A DNA stretch of 64,000 nucleotides, taken from contig OX381716.1 of the NCBI GenBank assembly GCA_947462335.1, forward strand, positions 3,034,438 to 3,098,437. The letters are read 5' to 3'. The notes beneath the pieces were generated by a model. It was not told the DNA's origin. It saw only the letters and a program-made list of their open reading frames with translations, and made no database searches. The DNA comes from Harmothoe impar. Taxonomy: Eukaryota > Annelida > Polychaeta > Phyllodocida > Polynoidae. The translations under genes were made by a program, and so were the position numbers. This document shows, in pieces, positions 55,202 to 64,000 of the stretch (position 1 is the first letter of the stretch; each line of letters opens with the position of its first letter).

Positions 55202-56523
55202 GGTGGTGCCTGTAGAGAGCAGCAAAAGACTGAGTGAGTGAACGGATGTTTCCAGGCCCCTTATATACTCCTTCTCGCTTCTAGAGCTAAGCTACTTACA
55301 GCTCTCTTCAGCTGCCGCCGGCTGACCGGTGACTATTCACAAAGAGAAACAAAAAGTCATAAGGCATGACGTTTTCAGCTGGATCCCTTTCCCCCTCCCC
55401 TTTGAGAGATCGACTGACACGAGCTAAGCTACTTACTGCCTTGTTCAGCAATTCAACGTGCGTTAGCTGTATAAAGGATTAAGCAGTTGCTGCCGCCAGC
55501 TGACCGGCGGACATTCCCAAAGAGAAACAAAAGACATAAGTCATGACGTTTTCAGCTGGATCTCTTTCCCCCCTCCCTCCTTTTTTTTTGAGAGATGGAC
55601 TGCCATGAGCGGGCGGTGTACCGACTGTACTAATTCAACGCGCATTAGCTGTATAAAGGATTAAGCAGTCATGAGCTTAGAGTGTGTATACAAAAAAACT
55701 ACAGGAGGCGTGTAGTGTGAAGCAGGACCCCCTAAGACTGGAGTGTCTGTCTGTGAGTACAGTCGTGTGCATGTGGTGAGCGACTTAAGTGTAAAACAAA
55801 AAAAAATCACCGCCTCCTGCCGTGGTGAGTAGACTGGCCGGCGGCGGCCGGCTAGTTCAATAGGGGTGACAGCTGACTAAGGCTGTGCATGAAAATCCGA
55901 TTTTCACCTGACCTCTGACGTTTGTTACAATGAATGCCAAAGGGGGAGAGAGTTGTCCTCAGGTAGGGGGTAGGAGGTAAGGCTAATGGATAAGGAAAAA
56001 AAACACCATTTTCAGCTGGCCACCACAGATGGCGATGACATACCCCTCGTCATCTAAGCTCTTAAGAAGCTCTTACGGAGCGGAGCGGCTGCTGGACAGC
56101 TGTGGTGAGTAGACCGGCCGGCGGCGGCTAGCTAGTTCAATAGGCGTGACAGCTGACTAAGGCTGTGCATGAAAATCCGATTTTCACCTGACCTCTGACG
56201 TTTGTTACAATGAATGCTAAAGGGGGAGAGAGTCGTCCTCAGGTAGGGAGTAGGAGGTAAGGCTAATGGATAAAGAAAAAACACCATTTTCAGCTGGCCA
56301 CCAAAGATGGTGATGACATCCCCCTCGTCATCTAAGCTCTTAAGAAGCTCTTACGGAGCGGAGCGGCTGCTGGACAGCTGGGGTGCTGTTGGAAATAGGA
56401 TTAAACTCCCTCTGTATAAAAGCTCTGATTTCTGTTGGAAAAAAACCATATCACCTCTGACCACAGTAACGTCTACTACCACCACCACCAGCACCACCGC
56501 CGCTGCCACCGCCGCCGCCGCCG
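55202..56523. promoter_or_regulatory. Divergent promoter region of element 2 and empty gene slot
   Basis: Homologous to 31,689-32,764 of element 1. TATA boxes: 55,261-55,268 (minus) and TATAAAA at 56,415-56,421 (plus). A tandem duplication of about 280 bp (GTGGTGAGTAGAC at 55,822 and 56,102) is specific to this copy. The plus-strand leader ends in GCC triplets at about 56,523, where the death-fold ORF of element 1 should start; instead the sequence continues with element 1's 3-prime flank. Confidence 0.7.
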
Positions 56524-56703
56524 CCAGTCACAGCTGATCGCCTCATTAAAGCATGTGACGTCGTCGCTTCTAGTCACTTGCTTCATCAAGTCGCTTCCAG
56601 GCACGTGATCTTAAAGACCCTCACTTCTTAAACAAAAAAAAACGAAGAGACACGCTTCTTCCTCTCGAGAGGAAGAATGACGTATATAAGGAGGCTGACA
56701 CGT
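56524..56703. other. Former 3-prime flank and half palindrome
   Basis: CAGTCACAGCTGATCGCCTCAT matches element 1 from about 33,614. Then come E-box/ETS words and the left arm of the palindrome (56,648-56,678), ending at TGACGTATATAAGG, where the inserted gene unit begins (TATATAAG 56,683-56,690). Confidence 0.7.
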
Positions 56704-57073
56704 GTATAGGCGCCTTATTAGTCGGCAAGGGGTAAATACTAGTGAAAAAGGAAGGCAGGTGTGCACTAAGCTGCTTAAGTCTAAACCCACCTGCAGTAGT
56801 CAAGTAGCATGTGAAAACTTACTTAACAGATCACTTAATTGAGTAGAGACTCTGTACTGAGAGAGTCTTTTCAGCTGTTTAAGAGGATTATCTAGGACAG
56901 GGTACATAAGGAGTGAAACGTCGCTCTCACCCATCACACTTTCTCGACTCGCCCTTCATCATCGTACCATCGTCCACTCCACGCTCGCTCAGCATGTTAT
57001 GAGGGTTATTTCTACTTTTACAGCTTCTTTTCTTATCGAAGTGTCGACGCTACAGAGCATCGAAACTCTCCAA

Positions 57074-57862
57074 ATGAGTCCAAGAAAGAAAAAGCAACTC
57101 CCACTAGAAGCAAGAAGAGAAACAGTGCCCTATGATGCATGTGAGGTAAAGAAACATTGGAAGGACGTCACCAAGGAGCAATGGATAGAAGCATGCTTCA
57201 ACTTCATCGGAACGGAAGTAGTTTCATTTGGACAGAGGGAGAAAATTTTGTTGGAGCTATTTTTCTTAGCTCCGTATAGTTGGCGTGACTGTAGTGGTGA
57301 AATTCCTTCAGGTTTTTCAGGGTTCGGCATACAAGTTATCTGGTCTTTGAAGGAGCTTCGATATATGCAACGCACTCACGAGGAGATTGTTCAGAAAATG
57401 ACGGAATTCGAAACAGGAGAAGACACAATATGGTGCGAGGAGACGACATATGCGGACGATCATCTGGAGTACATCATTTGTAGCCCGTTGGAACATTATG
57501 TTAAAGACTTTGAGGACATGCTAGCCAGCACTGCGATGACCCCGAAAGAGAGATCCCTTACTGCACAGAAGGAGGCCAAAGCTGTGTTGGAAAAGCTCAA
57601 GTTTGGTCAAGGATTCACTCTTCAAAGCAGCTGTGTGAGTGTGATAAAAAGTGTTGTGTTGAAACATCCGGACATGAAGTTTTCGCGTGCTGTCGACACA
57701 CTTCCTTTGCCTGAACTGATGATGAACATGATCGACCCCATCGTACCAACATGTTTCGACTCTGCCAATTGCCCCATGTATAAAATGGTTTCAAGTTTTG
57801 CCTGTGGCCGATGGCTAAACGATCCACTGAAGTCAGAAAACCTCTTTGATTTAGTCGACTGA
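57074..57862 (+). CDS. Unrecognised conserved protein, right-hand copy
   Basis: 262 residues from ATG 57,074; the frame is open upstream to 56,999, but that part is not conserved in frame with the other copy. Strongly basic start, then a helical region with conserved Trp and Cys residues, ending GRWLNDPLKSENLFDLVD. I recognise no family or catalytic motif; an adaptor or regulator is as likely as anything. A TATATAAG stands about 390 bp upstream (56,683-56,690), leaving room for a leader intron. The intact reading frame in both copies suggests it is, or was until recently, under selection. Confidence 0.7.
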   Translation: MSPRKKKQLPLEARRETVPYDACEVKKHWKDVTKEQWIEACFNFIGTEVVSFGQREKILLELFFLAPYSWRDCSGEIPSGFSGFGIQVIWSLKELRYMQRTHEEIVQKMTEFETGEDTIWCEETTYADDHLEYIICSPLEHYVKDFEDMLASTAMTPKERSLTAQKEAKAVLEKLKFGQGFTLQSSCVSVIKSVVLKHPDMKFSRAVDTLPLPELMMNMIDPIVPTCFDSANCPMYKMVSSFACGRWLNDPLKSENLFDLVD

Positions 57863-57914
57863 CTAAATGTATTTTCTCATACTAGTATTAGTAGCATTAG
57901 TAATAGCGGCTACT

Positions 57915-58247
57915 CGGTCTCGTGCAGCACAAGCAGCAGCATCTGTCAGCAGCATCCGTGACATCGTCAGCAGCAGCAGCACGATCAGCACAAGCAGCAG
58001 CTGCTGCAGCAGCTGCACAAGCAGCACAAGCAGCAGCATCTGTCAGCAGCATCCGTGACATTGTCAGCAGCAGCAGCTGCACGAGTAGCACAAGCAGCAG
58101 CATCTGTCAACAGCATCCGTGACATCGTCAGCAACTGCAGCAGCTGCACGAGCAGCACAAGCAGCAGCAGCTGTCAGCAGCTGCAGCAGCTGCACGAGCA
58201 GCACAAGCAGCAGCACCGACAGCAGCAGCAACAGCAAATCAGCAACA

Positions 58248-58290
<43 letters not shown>
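57915..58290. repeat. CAG-rich minisatellite, about 60-110-bp higher-order unit
   Basis: Units contain GCATCTGTCAGCAGCATCC, GTGACATCGTCAGCAGC and CAGCTGCACGAGCAGCACAA, repeated about four times, then pure CAG (58,250-58,290). The left arm of the inverted duplication has only one such unit (51,738-51,815). Confidence 0.85.
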
Positions 58291-58304
58291 TGTGGACCGC
58301 TAAA

Positions 58305-58590
58305 TTCGAGATGGTGACATACCTGTTTCTTAGAATCGACATTCGACATGAGGTCTAGTGACATTTGACATGAAGCTTGAAAAACATAGTGACAGGTGAC
58401 ATGAGCAATTCTTAAAATCGACATGAGATATGAGCATAATTAAGCGACATCGACATGCGCCATGGCTATTTTTTATTTTTTTTGAAGACAACCGCCATAG
58501 CTTCCTTATTCAGACTTCCACTAGTAGTGCTCTATAAGCGCAAGCTTTGCCTTAAGAGAGCTGTGGCTGTGAACCCTCTCCTCTCTCCGT
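58305..58590. repeat. GACATG-type repeat and continuation of the inverted arm
   Basis: 58,305-58,465 has TTCGAGATGGTGACATACC, CTTAGAATCGACAT and GTGACATGAGC words related to 41,190-41,600. 58,480-58,590 is again the inverted partner of 51,625-51,720. Confidence 0.7.
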
Positions 58591-58593
58591 ACA

Positions 58594-58766
58594 CACAGGT
58601 AAATATCAGAGTCAGCCAATGTCGCCAATACTACTCTCATACAAGGGTCAGGCGCTGCTGGACTATAATATATGGGTCAAGGACTGTTCTACTGAGGGTC
58701 AGGCTAGGCCGGACATTCAATAACGGGCTGGACTTTGGCAAATTTGCTTGAAAGTCTAGCCAGCAA
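58594..58766. repeat. Half of the foldback MITE
   Basis: Reverse complement of 51,430-51,615 (GGTCAGGCGCTGCTGGACTA, GAGGGTCAGGC, TTGGCAAATTTGC). Confidence 0.8.
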
Positions 58767-58815
58767 CAGATGCACATCATCATAAACGCAATCATGATAC
58801 CTTTCATTGTAAGTA

Positions 58816-58862
58816 GACTCGCCTCTCTGCCCTCTCTTTTAGAGAGGGCAGAGAAGCGAGTC
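58816..58862. repeat. Near-perfect palindrome before the C-rich tract
   Basis: A 22-bp stem with one mismatch (GACTCGCCTCTCTGCCCTCT... against its complement) and a TTT loop. It occupies the position of the 42-bp palindrome of element 1 but is unrelated in sequence. Confidence 0.9.
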
Positions 58863-58880
58863 TCACTCTTAAAAAACCCT

Positions 58881-58950
58881 GCCCCTCCCCCCCTCCCCCC
58901 CTCCCCCCCCATGCATCTTAAAGAGTGCCCCCCAGAGTGCCCCTCTCCCC
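58881..58950. repeat. C-rich tract with ATGCATCTTAAAG box
   Basis: CCCCTCCCCCCCTCCCC runs, with the box at 58,911-58,923, followed by AGTGCCCCCC-type words. Same module as in elements 1 and 3. Confidence 0.85.
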
Positions 58951-59039
58951 CCCTCCTAGAAAAAAAGAGCCGTATTTTTAAATTATTTTTTAGCAAGCTT
59001 TTTCAGCTTGCATTTTTTTTCTTTTTTTAAATTTATTTA

Positions 59040-59402
59040 TCCATCAAAATCTCAAGTGACTTATTTTGAAAGCCAACCTAGTAGTCACGTGACCCCCTTA
59101 AGTAGGTCACTTCCCGTCACGTGACCTATTTGAATTTCCCGCCAACATGGTGGTCACGTGACCCTCTTAAGTAGGTCACTTCCGGTCACGTGACCTATTT
59201 GAATTTCCCGCCCAAAGGTCACGTGACCGGAAGTAGGTCACTTCCGGTCACGTGACCTATTTGAATTTCCCGCCAAAAGGGAGGCCTCTCATTGGCTGCT
59301 TTTGAATTTCCCGCCAAAAGGGAGGCCTCTGATTGGCTGCAGGTCGATTGAGTAATAAACAGTACTTAACTATAGTCCCGTTCCGATACATACAATACTA
59401 CT
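59040..59402 (-). promoter_or_regulatory. Right terminal region of element 2 with E2F-like sites
   Basis: Four TTTCCCGCC sites (59,135, 59,204, 59,266 and 59,307), each directly preceded by TTTGAA. They alternate with GGTCACGTGACC E-boxes and CACTTCCGGTCACGTGACC ETS/E-box composites; CTCTGATTGGCTGC (CCAAT) lies near the end. The terminus is CCGTTCCGATACATACAATACTACT. Confidence 0.8.
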
Positions 59403-59408
59403 CTCAGC
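59403..59408. repeat. Target-site duplication of element 2, right copy
   Basis: CTCAGC, identical to 50,105-50,110. Confidence 0.95.
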
Positions 59409-60021
59409 TGATATACTTCTGGTACCAAAGTTCTCCCGGATTTTACTAGACTATATTGTGGTTCTACTGATGGAGTACTTTTTTTCTGTCACAAATTTGG
59501 CACACCAGTCACATTTGCATTCTTCTGAGAATACAGAGCTATTCTCTCCCATGTCTGGTGCAAGTATCTAGTATACTACTTAGAAAAATCATTGGGAGAT
59601 ATTTTGAAATACTAAATTGCTAATACATATAGTTCTCCTTCCATTTATGATGATTTCACAATTGAAAAGTGAAGGCAAATATATGAAATATCCATTACAA
59701 AAAAGCACTTACTATAATTCAAGAGTAGGGTCATTTTCCACAATGGCTTCATAAGCCAGGGTGAAAAATGACTACAGGTTCAAAAGTCGCTGGCATAGTC
59801 ATTTTAAGGACTTGCCAGCACCTGTGCATTGTGATAAGGTACATATTATTCAGTGAGTAATAGTGCACATATAAATAGGCCAGGGATGTGGGGCAGGCTA
59901 TCTCTGTAGATCTGGTTGAGGATTAACAGGACCCCCCAGGCAGACAACTAGTGTAGGGGTGTGGTGTACTGTTACATACAAGTGTTTACTGCTGTCTAGT
60001 GGTTACAAGACCTGGACTCTT
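59409..60021. other. Intergenic DNA, no gene recognised
   Basis: Nothing supportable seen. Confidence 0.5.
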
Positions 60022-60325
60022 TTAACCCTTTAAGGATGGCATGATACCTTAATGCATCATACCCTCACCGATGCTGCATTCAAACATCATGCCGACCCTA
60101 CAAGGCTGAGACACTCTCGAAGAGTTGGCATGATGCATGGGTGCATCCAGAGTTACTCACCGGGGCTGCATTGGTGCATCATGATGACAAATATCATCTT
60201 TCAGCGACATTCATCCTCAATGGGTGATGCTTGAAAGCAGCACTGACAAGTTAATAGCCAGGGCTGCATCATACATTATGACGACCAAGTGCATGATGCA
60301 TTTAGTCATCATGCCATCCTTAAAT
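60022..60325. repeat. TTAA-type MITE, enlarged or doubled copy
   Basis: Starts TTAACCCTTTAAGGATGG. The interior contains GGTTGGCATGATG-type and GGGGCTGCATTGGTGCATC words. A first right end (TTCATCCTCAATGGG) at about 60,206-60,222 is followed by a second run to CCATCCTTAAA at 60,314-60,324, suggesting two overlapping copies. Confidence 0.65.
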
Positions 60326-60589
60326 CAATCACAAACAAGTTCTCTGTATTGGGAAATCTGCCAAAAGCGAAAGCACAAACCCACTCATCGTGACATCTAA
60401 ACTGCCAACAGCTACAGTTTCTTTTCAGTATCTTCCAATGGGGCCACAAAACCTGTGTACAGACTGTGACAGATCAGGGAGCATTTTTCTCTGTAACTAA
60501 CAACAACTATGTTAAACACCAGGCAACGCTGCAAAGAGCAGAAACAAGCATCCTACTCACAAGCAGCAGCCCCTGCAGCTATGGACGAG

Positions 60590-60905
60590 TGAGTAACTGT
60601 AGGAGCCTGGATGTGGACGGGTGAGTAACTTTGGGTGCCTGGATGTGGACGGGTGAGTAACTGTAGGTGCCTGGATGTGGACGGGTGAGTAACTTTGGGT
60701 GCCTGGATGTGGACGGGTGAGTAACTGTGGGTGCCTGGATGTGGACGGGTGAGTAACTGTGGGTGCCTGGATGTGGACGGGTGAGTAACTGTGGGTGCCT
60801 GGATGTGGACGGGGGAGTAACTGTGGGTGCCTGGATGTGGATGGGTGAGTAACTGTTGGTGCCTGGATGTGGACGGGTGAGTAACTGTGGGTGCCTATGT
60901 AAAGA
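60590..60905. repeat. Minisatellite, 32-bp unit, about ten copies
   Basis: GTGAGTAACTGTGGGTGCCT followed by GGATGTGGACGG, repeating every 32 bp from 60,589. The minus-strand Thr/His/Pro-rich open frame across it is a by-product. Confidence 0.95.
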
Positions 60906-62038
60906 GTCAGATGCTGCCAGGCTGTCTGAGTGGTCTGAATGTGGAGGGTTAGCCGCCCCCAGTTCATCCTCAGTGTGTGACCTTTAATACAGATGTGGGG
61001 CTGATAGAGGCGTCCTGTCTGTACCTGCTGACTGCTGCAGGCTCTGCACTCATCTAACCTACACACCCCTGACTCAGTCTCAATGCAGTTTAAATCCTGA
61101 TGTATATGATCAATAAACACATATAATTATGATTGGCATCTACAGATAAAATTACAGTTTTATTCTTTAAATGCATATCAGATCTATATATACTGAACTT
61201 CTCTATGCTATAAAGTCCCTCTGTGATGTACATGCCATCTGCCATGATGATAGCTATAGTACATCCTGTCATCTGCTGCTCGTAGTTTGATACCAGCTAC
61301 ACTACATACTAGCATCAAAATAACAACAAACATATGCTCATCACACTATAGTGGCGCGCAGTGTTTTTTTTTCTAAGGGCCTTGGATCCTGCTGCAGGGG
61401 TGAGTTATGGGTGTCAGGCAGGTTGGCTATTGGCCACATTCATATGGAATAACCACCAGGGCGGGGTATGGAGGAGTTAGACAGCCGGGAGGAGTGCCAT
61501 GTATGAAGAGGGGGGGAGGGTTATCATACTTGGTGGGACATTGGGGGCTGGGTCCCTGCCAGATGAGCAGCTCACAACAAGACGTGGGAGCAGCTCAGTG
61601 AGTGGGGAGCAGCTCAGCATTGGGTAAAGAGCAGTTAGTGTGACCCGTCTACATTAACACTGACCTGCCAACCTCAGGGTCTGACTCCCTGCTGCTGCCT
61701 TCCCTAACATCCGTTTTGGCTATGGACAGTTTTACTTTTGTATTTCATTCTTTCCTCCACTATTTTTACTTTCCGTCCTTCCTCCTTTTCTTCCAAACTT
61801 TTCTACCTCTATTTTACCTAGTCACTTTCTCTTGGCAATTTTTTCCCATTTATTCTCTCTCAATTTTCCTCCTTCTCCTTCCCCACTACCTTGATGCTGT
61901 TCCCACTTCATCTTGTTTTTACTCCGTCTTGACTTCATGATTTCCTCTCTTACTTAATTTTAGACCTACCCATGCACTGCAAAGTGTCTGTCACCCACCC
62001 TCAGAGCCATGTACTAGTACCAACAGCCCACAGCATTA
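60906..62038. other. Intergenic DNA, no gene recognised
   Basis: No gene supported. The short pyrimidine-rich frame at 61,716-61,940 (Phe/Leu/Ser-rich) reflects a CT-rich stretch. Confidence 0.5.
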
Positions 62039-62289
62039 TTGACCCTTTAAGGACGGATGTCGCTAAAAGATGACATTTGTGGTAACGATGCACCAATGCA
62101 GCCGGACAAGTAGGTCATTGGTGCAGCATTGGTGCATCATGCTGACCCTTCCAGAGTGTCTGAATCCTGTATGGTTGGCATGATGCTTGAATGCAGCACT
62201 GGCGAGTTATAAGTTAGGGCTGCACTCATGCATCAAGACGACAAACGGGAATGATGCAGTAAGATATTATGCTGTCCTTAAAGAGTTAA
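62039..62289. repeat. Full-length TTAA-type MITE
   Basis: Starts with degenerate TTGACCCTTTAAGGACGG and ends CCTTAAAGAGTTAA. The typical interior is present (GATGACATTTGTGG, GCATCATGCTGACCC, GGTTGGCATGATGC). Confidence 0.75.
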
Positions 62290-64000
62290 GTGTCTCCCCT
62301 ATTACTCTCGTGTCCCACTTACCCTGAGACCTCAGAGCCATATAACATAACACTATATCTGTAAAACCCATTATGTTATCCTACACACTAAAATCTGCAT
62401 CAACAGAAAAAGTCATCAATTGTTTGAACTGCTCTGCCCCCTGGCAGAGGCTGCCTCATATACCAGTCACGGGTCAGGTCTACAGAACAGGTTTATCATT
62501 AATTCTATTTCTTCCCTGTCATGTTGAGAATTGGAAAACCTGATAGTGAATGGAAGGAGGTTCTAGTTATAAATAGCCTCGTTTTGAAAAGCCTGTCATT
62601 TTATCTAGCAAGTAGTGACCTTATCTCTGAGTAGCTGATGGGCAATATCCTGAGGTTATCACTGAAGACAAACCACTGCATGAAGGATCAGCGATGTGGT
62701 CATCATTGTAAGTGTAATACATTTGCACTTGAACATCCAAAAAGCATTATTTGGTTCCATAAATCTGCCGGCTCCAAACATAACATCAATTCTGCAAATC
62801 CTCAGTGTGGACAAAAGATCCCAATTAGTAGAATATCATGAAAATGAATAAAAAGTAACTTAAACAAAAAATAGAGAAAAGAAAATAAACGTCTCTGACT
62901 TCTGGCCAGTGAAGTACACAAGCCCAGACCAGACATTTTGAATGATACATCAACAGGAAATAGTGTGAATAGCAATCTACTTTATGAGATGAAGAATACA
63001 TACAGTGCCATTTTTATCTGATTTTGCGTAATGCACTAGAACATCAAATGGGGTTGATTTTCTAATCCTTTATTTACTTGGATCTGGGCGGCATGGGCCC
63101 TACTTTGTGAGTAAGCAATACAAATAGTCCCCATACCATGGGCTTGTCTAACCAACCTTCTGCTGCTATAGTATAGCTTTAGGAATGTGCTTTTATCAGT
63201 GGTCATTGAACAACAGCTCCCTATGCTATGGCATGGGGGTACTGACTTGGTATGCGGAGGGTGTAGTTAATCTTTTCAAAACCCACAGACCAGGTACTGC
63301 CTTTTCTGTATAACCAGGATGCTGGATGCAGCAGAGAAGACTGAGAGAGAATAACACTGGTCTGTCTGTGAGCAGACATAGAACTACCACATAATCCTGG
63401 TGTCTAGGTGGGATTAATACAAGGATTTTAGCAGCATAGCACAGTAGTATAATAGCAATTGCGGGTTATAGGGTTCTCCCAAATTTGGGCTGTGGGTTAT
63501 ACATGGGAATTTACAGCATGCAAGATTGCATTTTTCAGACTGAAAGGATATTTGGACAATGGTCACTCTGAATGATGTCCTCACTCTGCATTTTGTTGTC
63601 TATGCACAAATAACCAAACATGTGGAATGATACAGCAGAATCAAAGGAGATGTGATAACTCTAAGGTGCAGCGTCATACCATTATTAAGGTTTAGCTTAA
63701 TACCATTGTTATAGGTATGAGTTTACCAAAGCCTCTCTAATGATGACATTGATAAAGCGGTGCATGTTATTATAAGATGTAAACAGATGATAACATGTGA
63801 GGGGAACTTTGCACTTAGGAAGTTCTTTAAAACTTAGTACTTTAAAAACCCTGGAGGAACACATACTATCTCTGTACATTACACTAAAGCCCCTTGAGGA
63901 GCTCAAGCCCCTGCAGTGTTGAGGCACTGGAGGAGGAGGTGTGTGTGTGGGGGGGGGGGGGGAGGGGGTGGAGGCAGTCTGGAGCAAGGTGAGTACTACT
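62290..64000. other. Intergenic DNA, no gene recognised
   Basis: AT-rich with short unsupported frames. A G-run with TG repeat (63,938-63,969) lies near the end of the window. Confidence 0.5.

Larger units (their letters stand above)
56704..58766 (+). repeat. Right arm of the large inverted duplication
   Basis: Inverted partner of 51,430-53,003, enlarged by a CAG-rich minisatellite (57,915-58,290) and a GACATG-type insertion (58,305-58,465). Confidence 0.85.
50111..59402. mobile_element. Element 2: Polinton-like element with polymerase destroyed
   Basis: 9,292 bp with the same terminal sequence as element 1 and a perfect 6-bp duplication CTCAGC. Compared with element 1: PolB is reduced to two remnants (50,899-51,240 and 53,005-53,469), and an unrecognised gene has been inserted between them in inverted orientation to a second copy at the right (57,074-57,862). 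The low-complexity gene has exchanged its C-terminus for death-fold domains, and the separate death-fold gene is missing. It is non-autonomous for replication unless a related polymerase acts in trans. Confidence 0.92.

Noticed and set aside
60557..61120. 187-codon minus-strand frame with HPGTHSYSPVHIQAPTVT-type repeats
   Set aside because: Produced by the 32-bp minisatellite; no start context or domain.

Overview
This is a window of animal (metazoan) nuclear DNA. It has no operons and no bacterial-style dense coding. Instead it carries minisatellites, TTAA-flanked MITEs, a Penelope-like retroelement, and a cluster of large DNA-polymerase-encoding transposons of Polinton/Maverick type whose ends are full of animal transcription-factor motifs. 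The repeat mix suggests a marine invertebrate. A lancelet-like or other invertebrate deuterostome is my best guess, at low confidence. I see no convincing conventional host gene.

Layout. 1-10,898 is intergenic DNA with two minisatellites (6,851-7,380, ~61-bp unit; 8,668-9,080, exact 50-bp unit) and a ~491-bp offset duplication near 5.2-5.9 kb. A Penelope-like element occupies about 10,899-14,420. It has an RT plus GIY-YIG protein, 128-bp inverted repeats and a hammerhead-like core downstream. 14.4-23.4 kb is intergenic with MITEs, a 43-bp minisatellite and dispersed repeats. 43-50 kb and 59.4-64 kb are again intergenic with the same MITE family.

The centre is a nested set of related elements. 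Element 3 (about 23,468-43,026) is an old copy that keeps its right terminus but has lost its left one; matching inverted subterminal arms at 23,468-23,559 and 42,311-42,406 define it. Element 1 (25,152-37,726) sits inside it with intact termini and a 6-bp target duplication CAGGGA. Element 1 in turn contains a 3.1-kb element with long inverted repeats (33,874-36,995), flanked by CTTAAAG. Element 2 (50,111-59,402) is a separate copy with target duplication CTCAGC.

Element 1 encodes a protein-primed-type family B DNA polymerase (one frameshift), a low-complexity protein ending in a tandem PC4-like region (probable ssDNA binding), and a tandem death-fold protein. Element 2 has only polymerase wreckage. 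It keeps the N-terminal half of the low-complexity protein but fuses it to tandem death-fold domains, has lost the separate death-fold gene, and has gained an unrecognised gene present as two intact inverted copies. Element 3 has lost the polymerase. It carries an Ala-rich ORF and a small gene followed 50 nt later by a textbook histone-type 3-prime stem-loop. No integrase, ATPase, protease or capsid gene was seen in any of the three, although the 6-bp duplications imply integrase-type insertion, presumably supplied in trans.

A unifying theme (inference): the ends of these elements are arrays of growth- and S-phase-type promoter sites. These are ETS-CRE-E-box and CCAAT in all, CArG-ETS-CRE in element 2 left, E2F plus CHR-like in element 2 right, and seven exact octamers in element 3. 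With the histone-type stem-loop, the polymerase and the death-fold proteins, this suggests selfish elements coupled to host proliferation.
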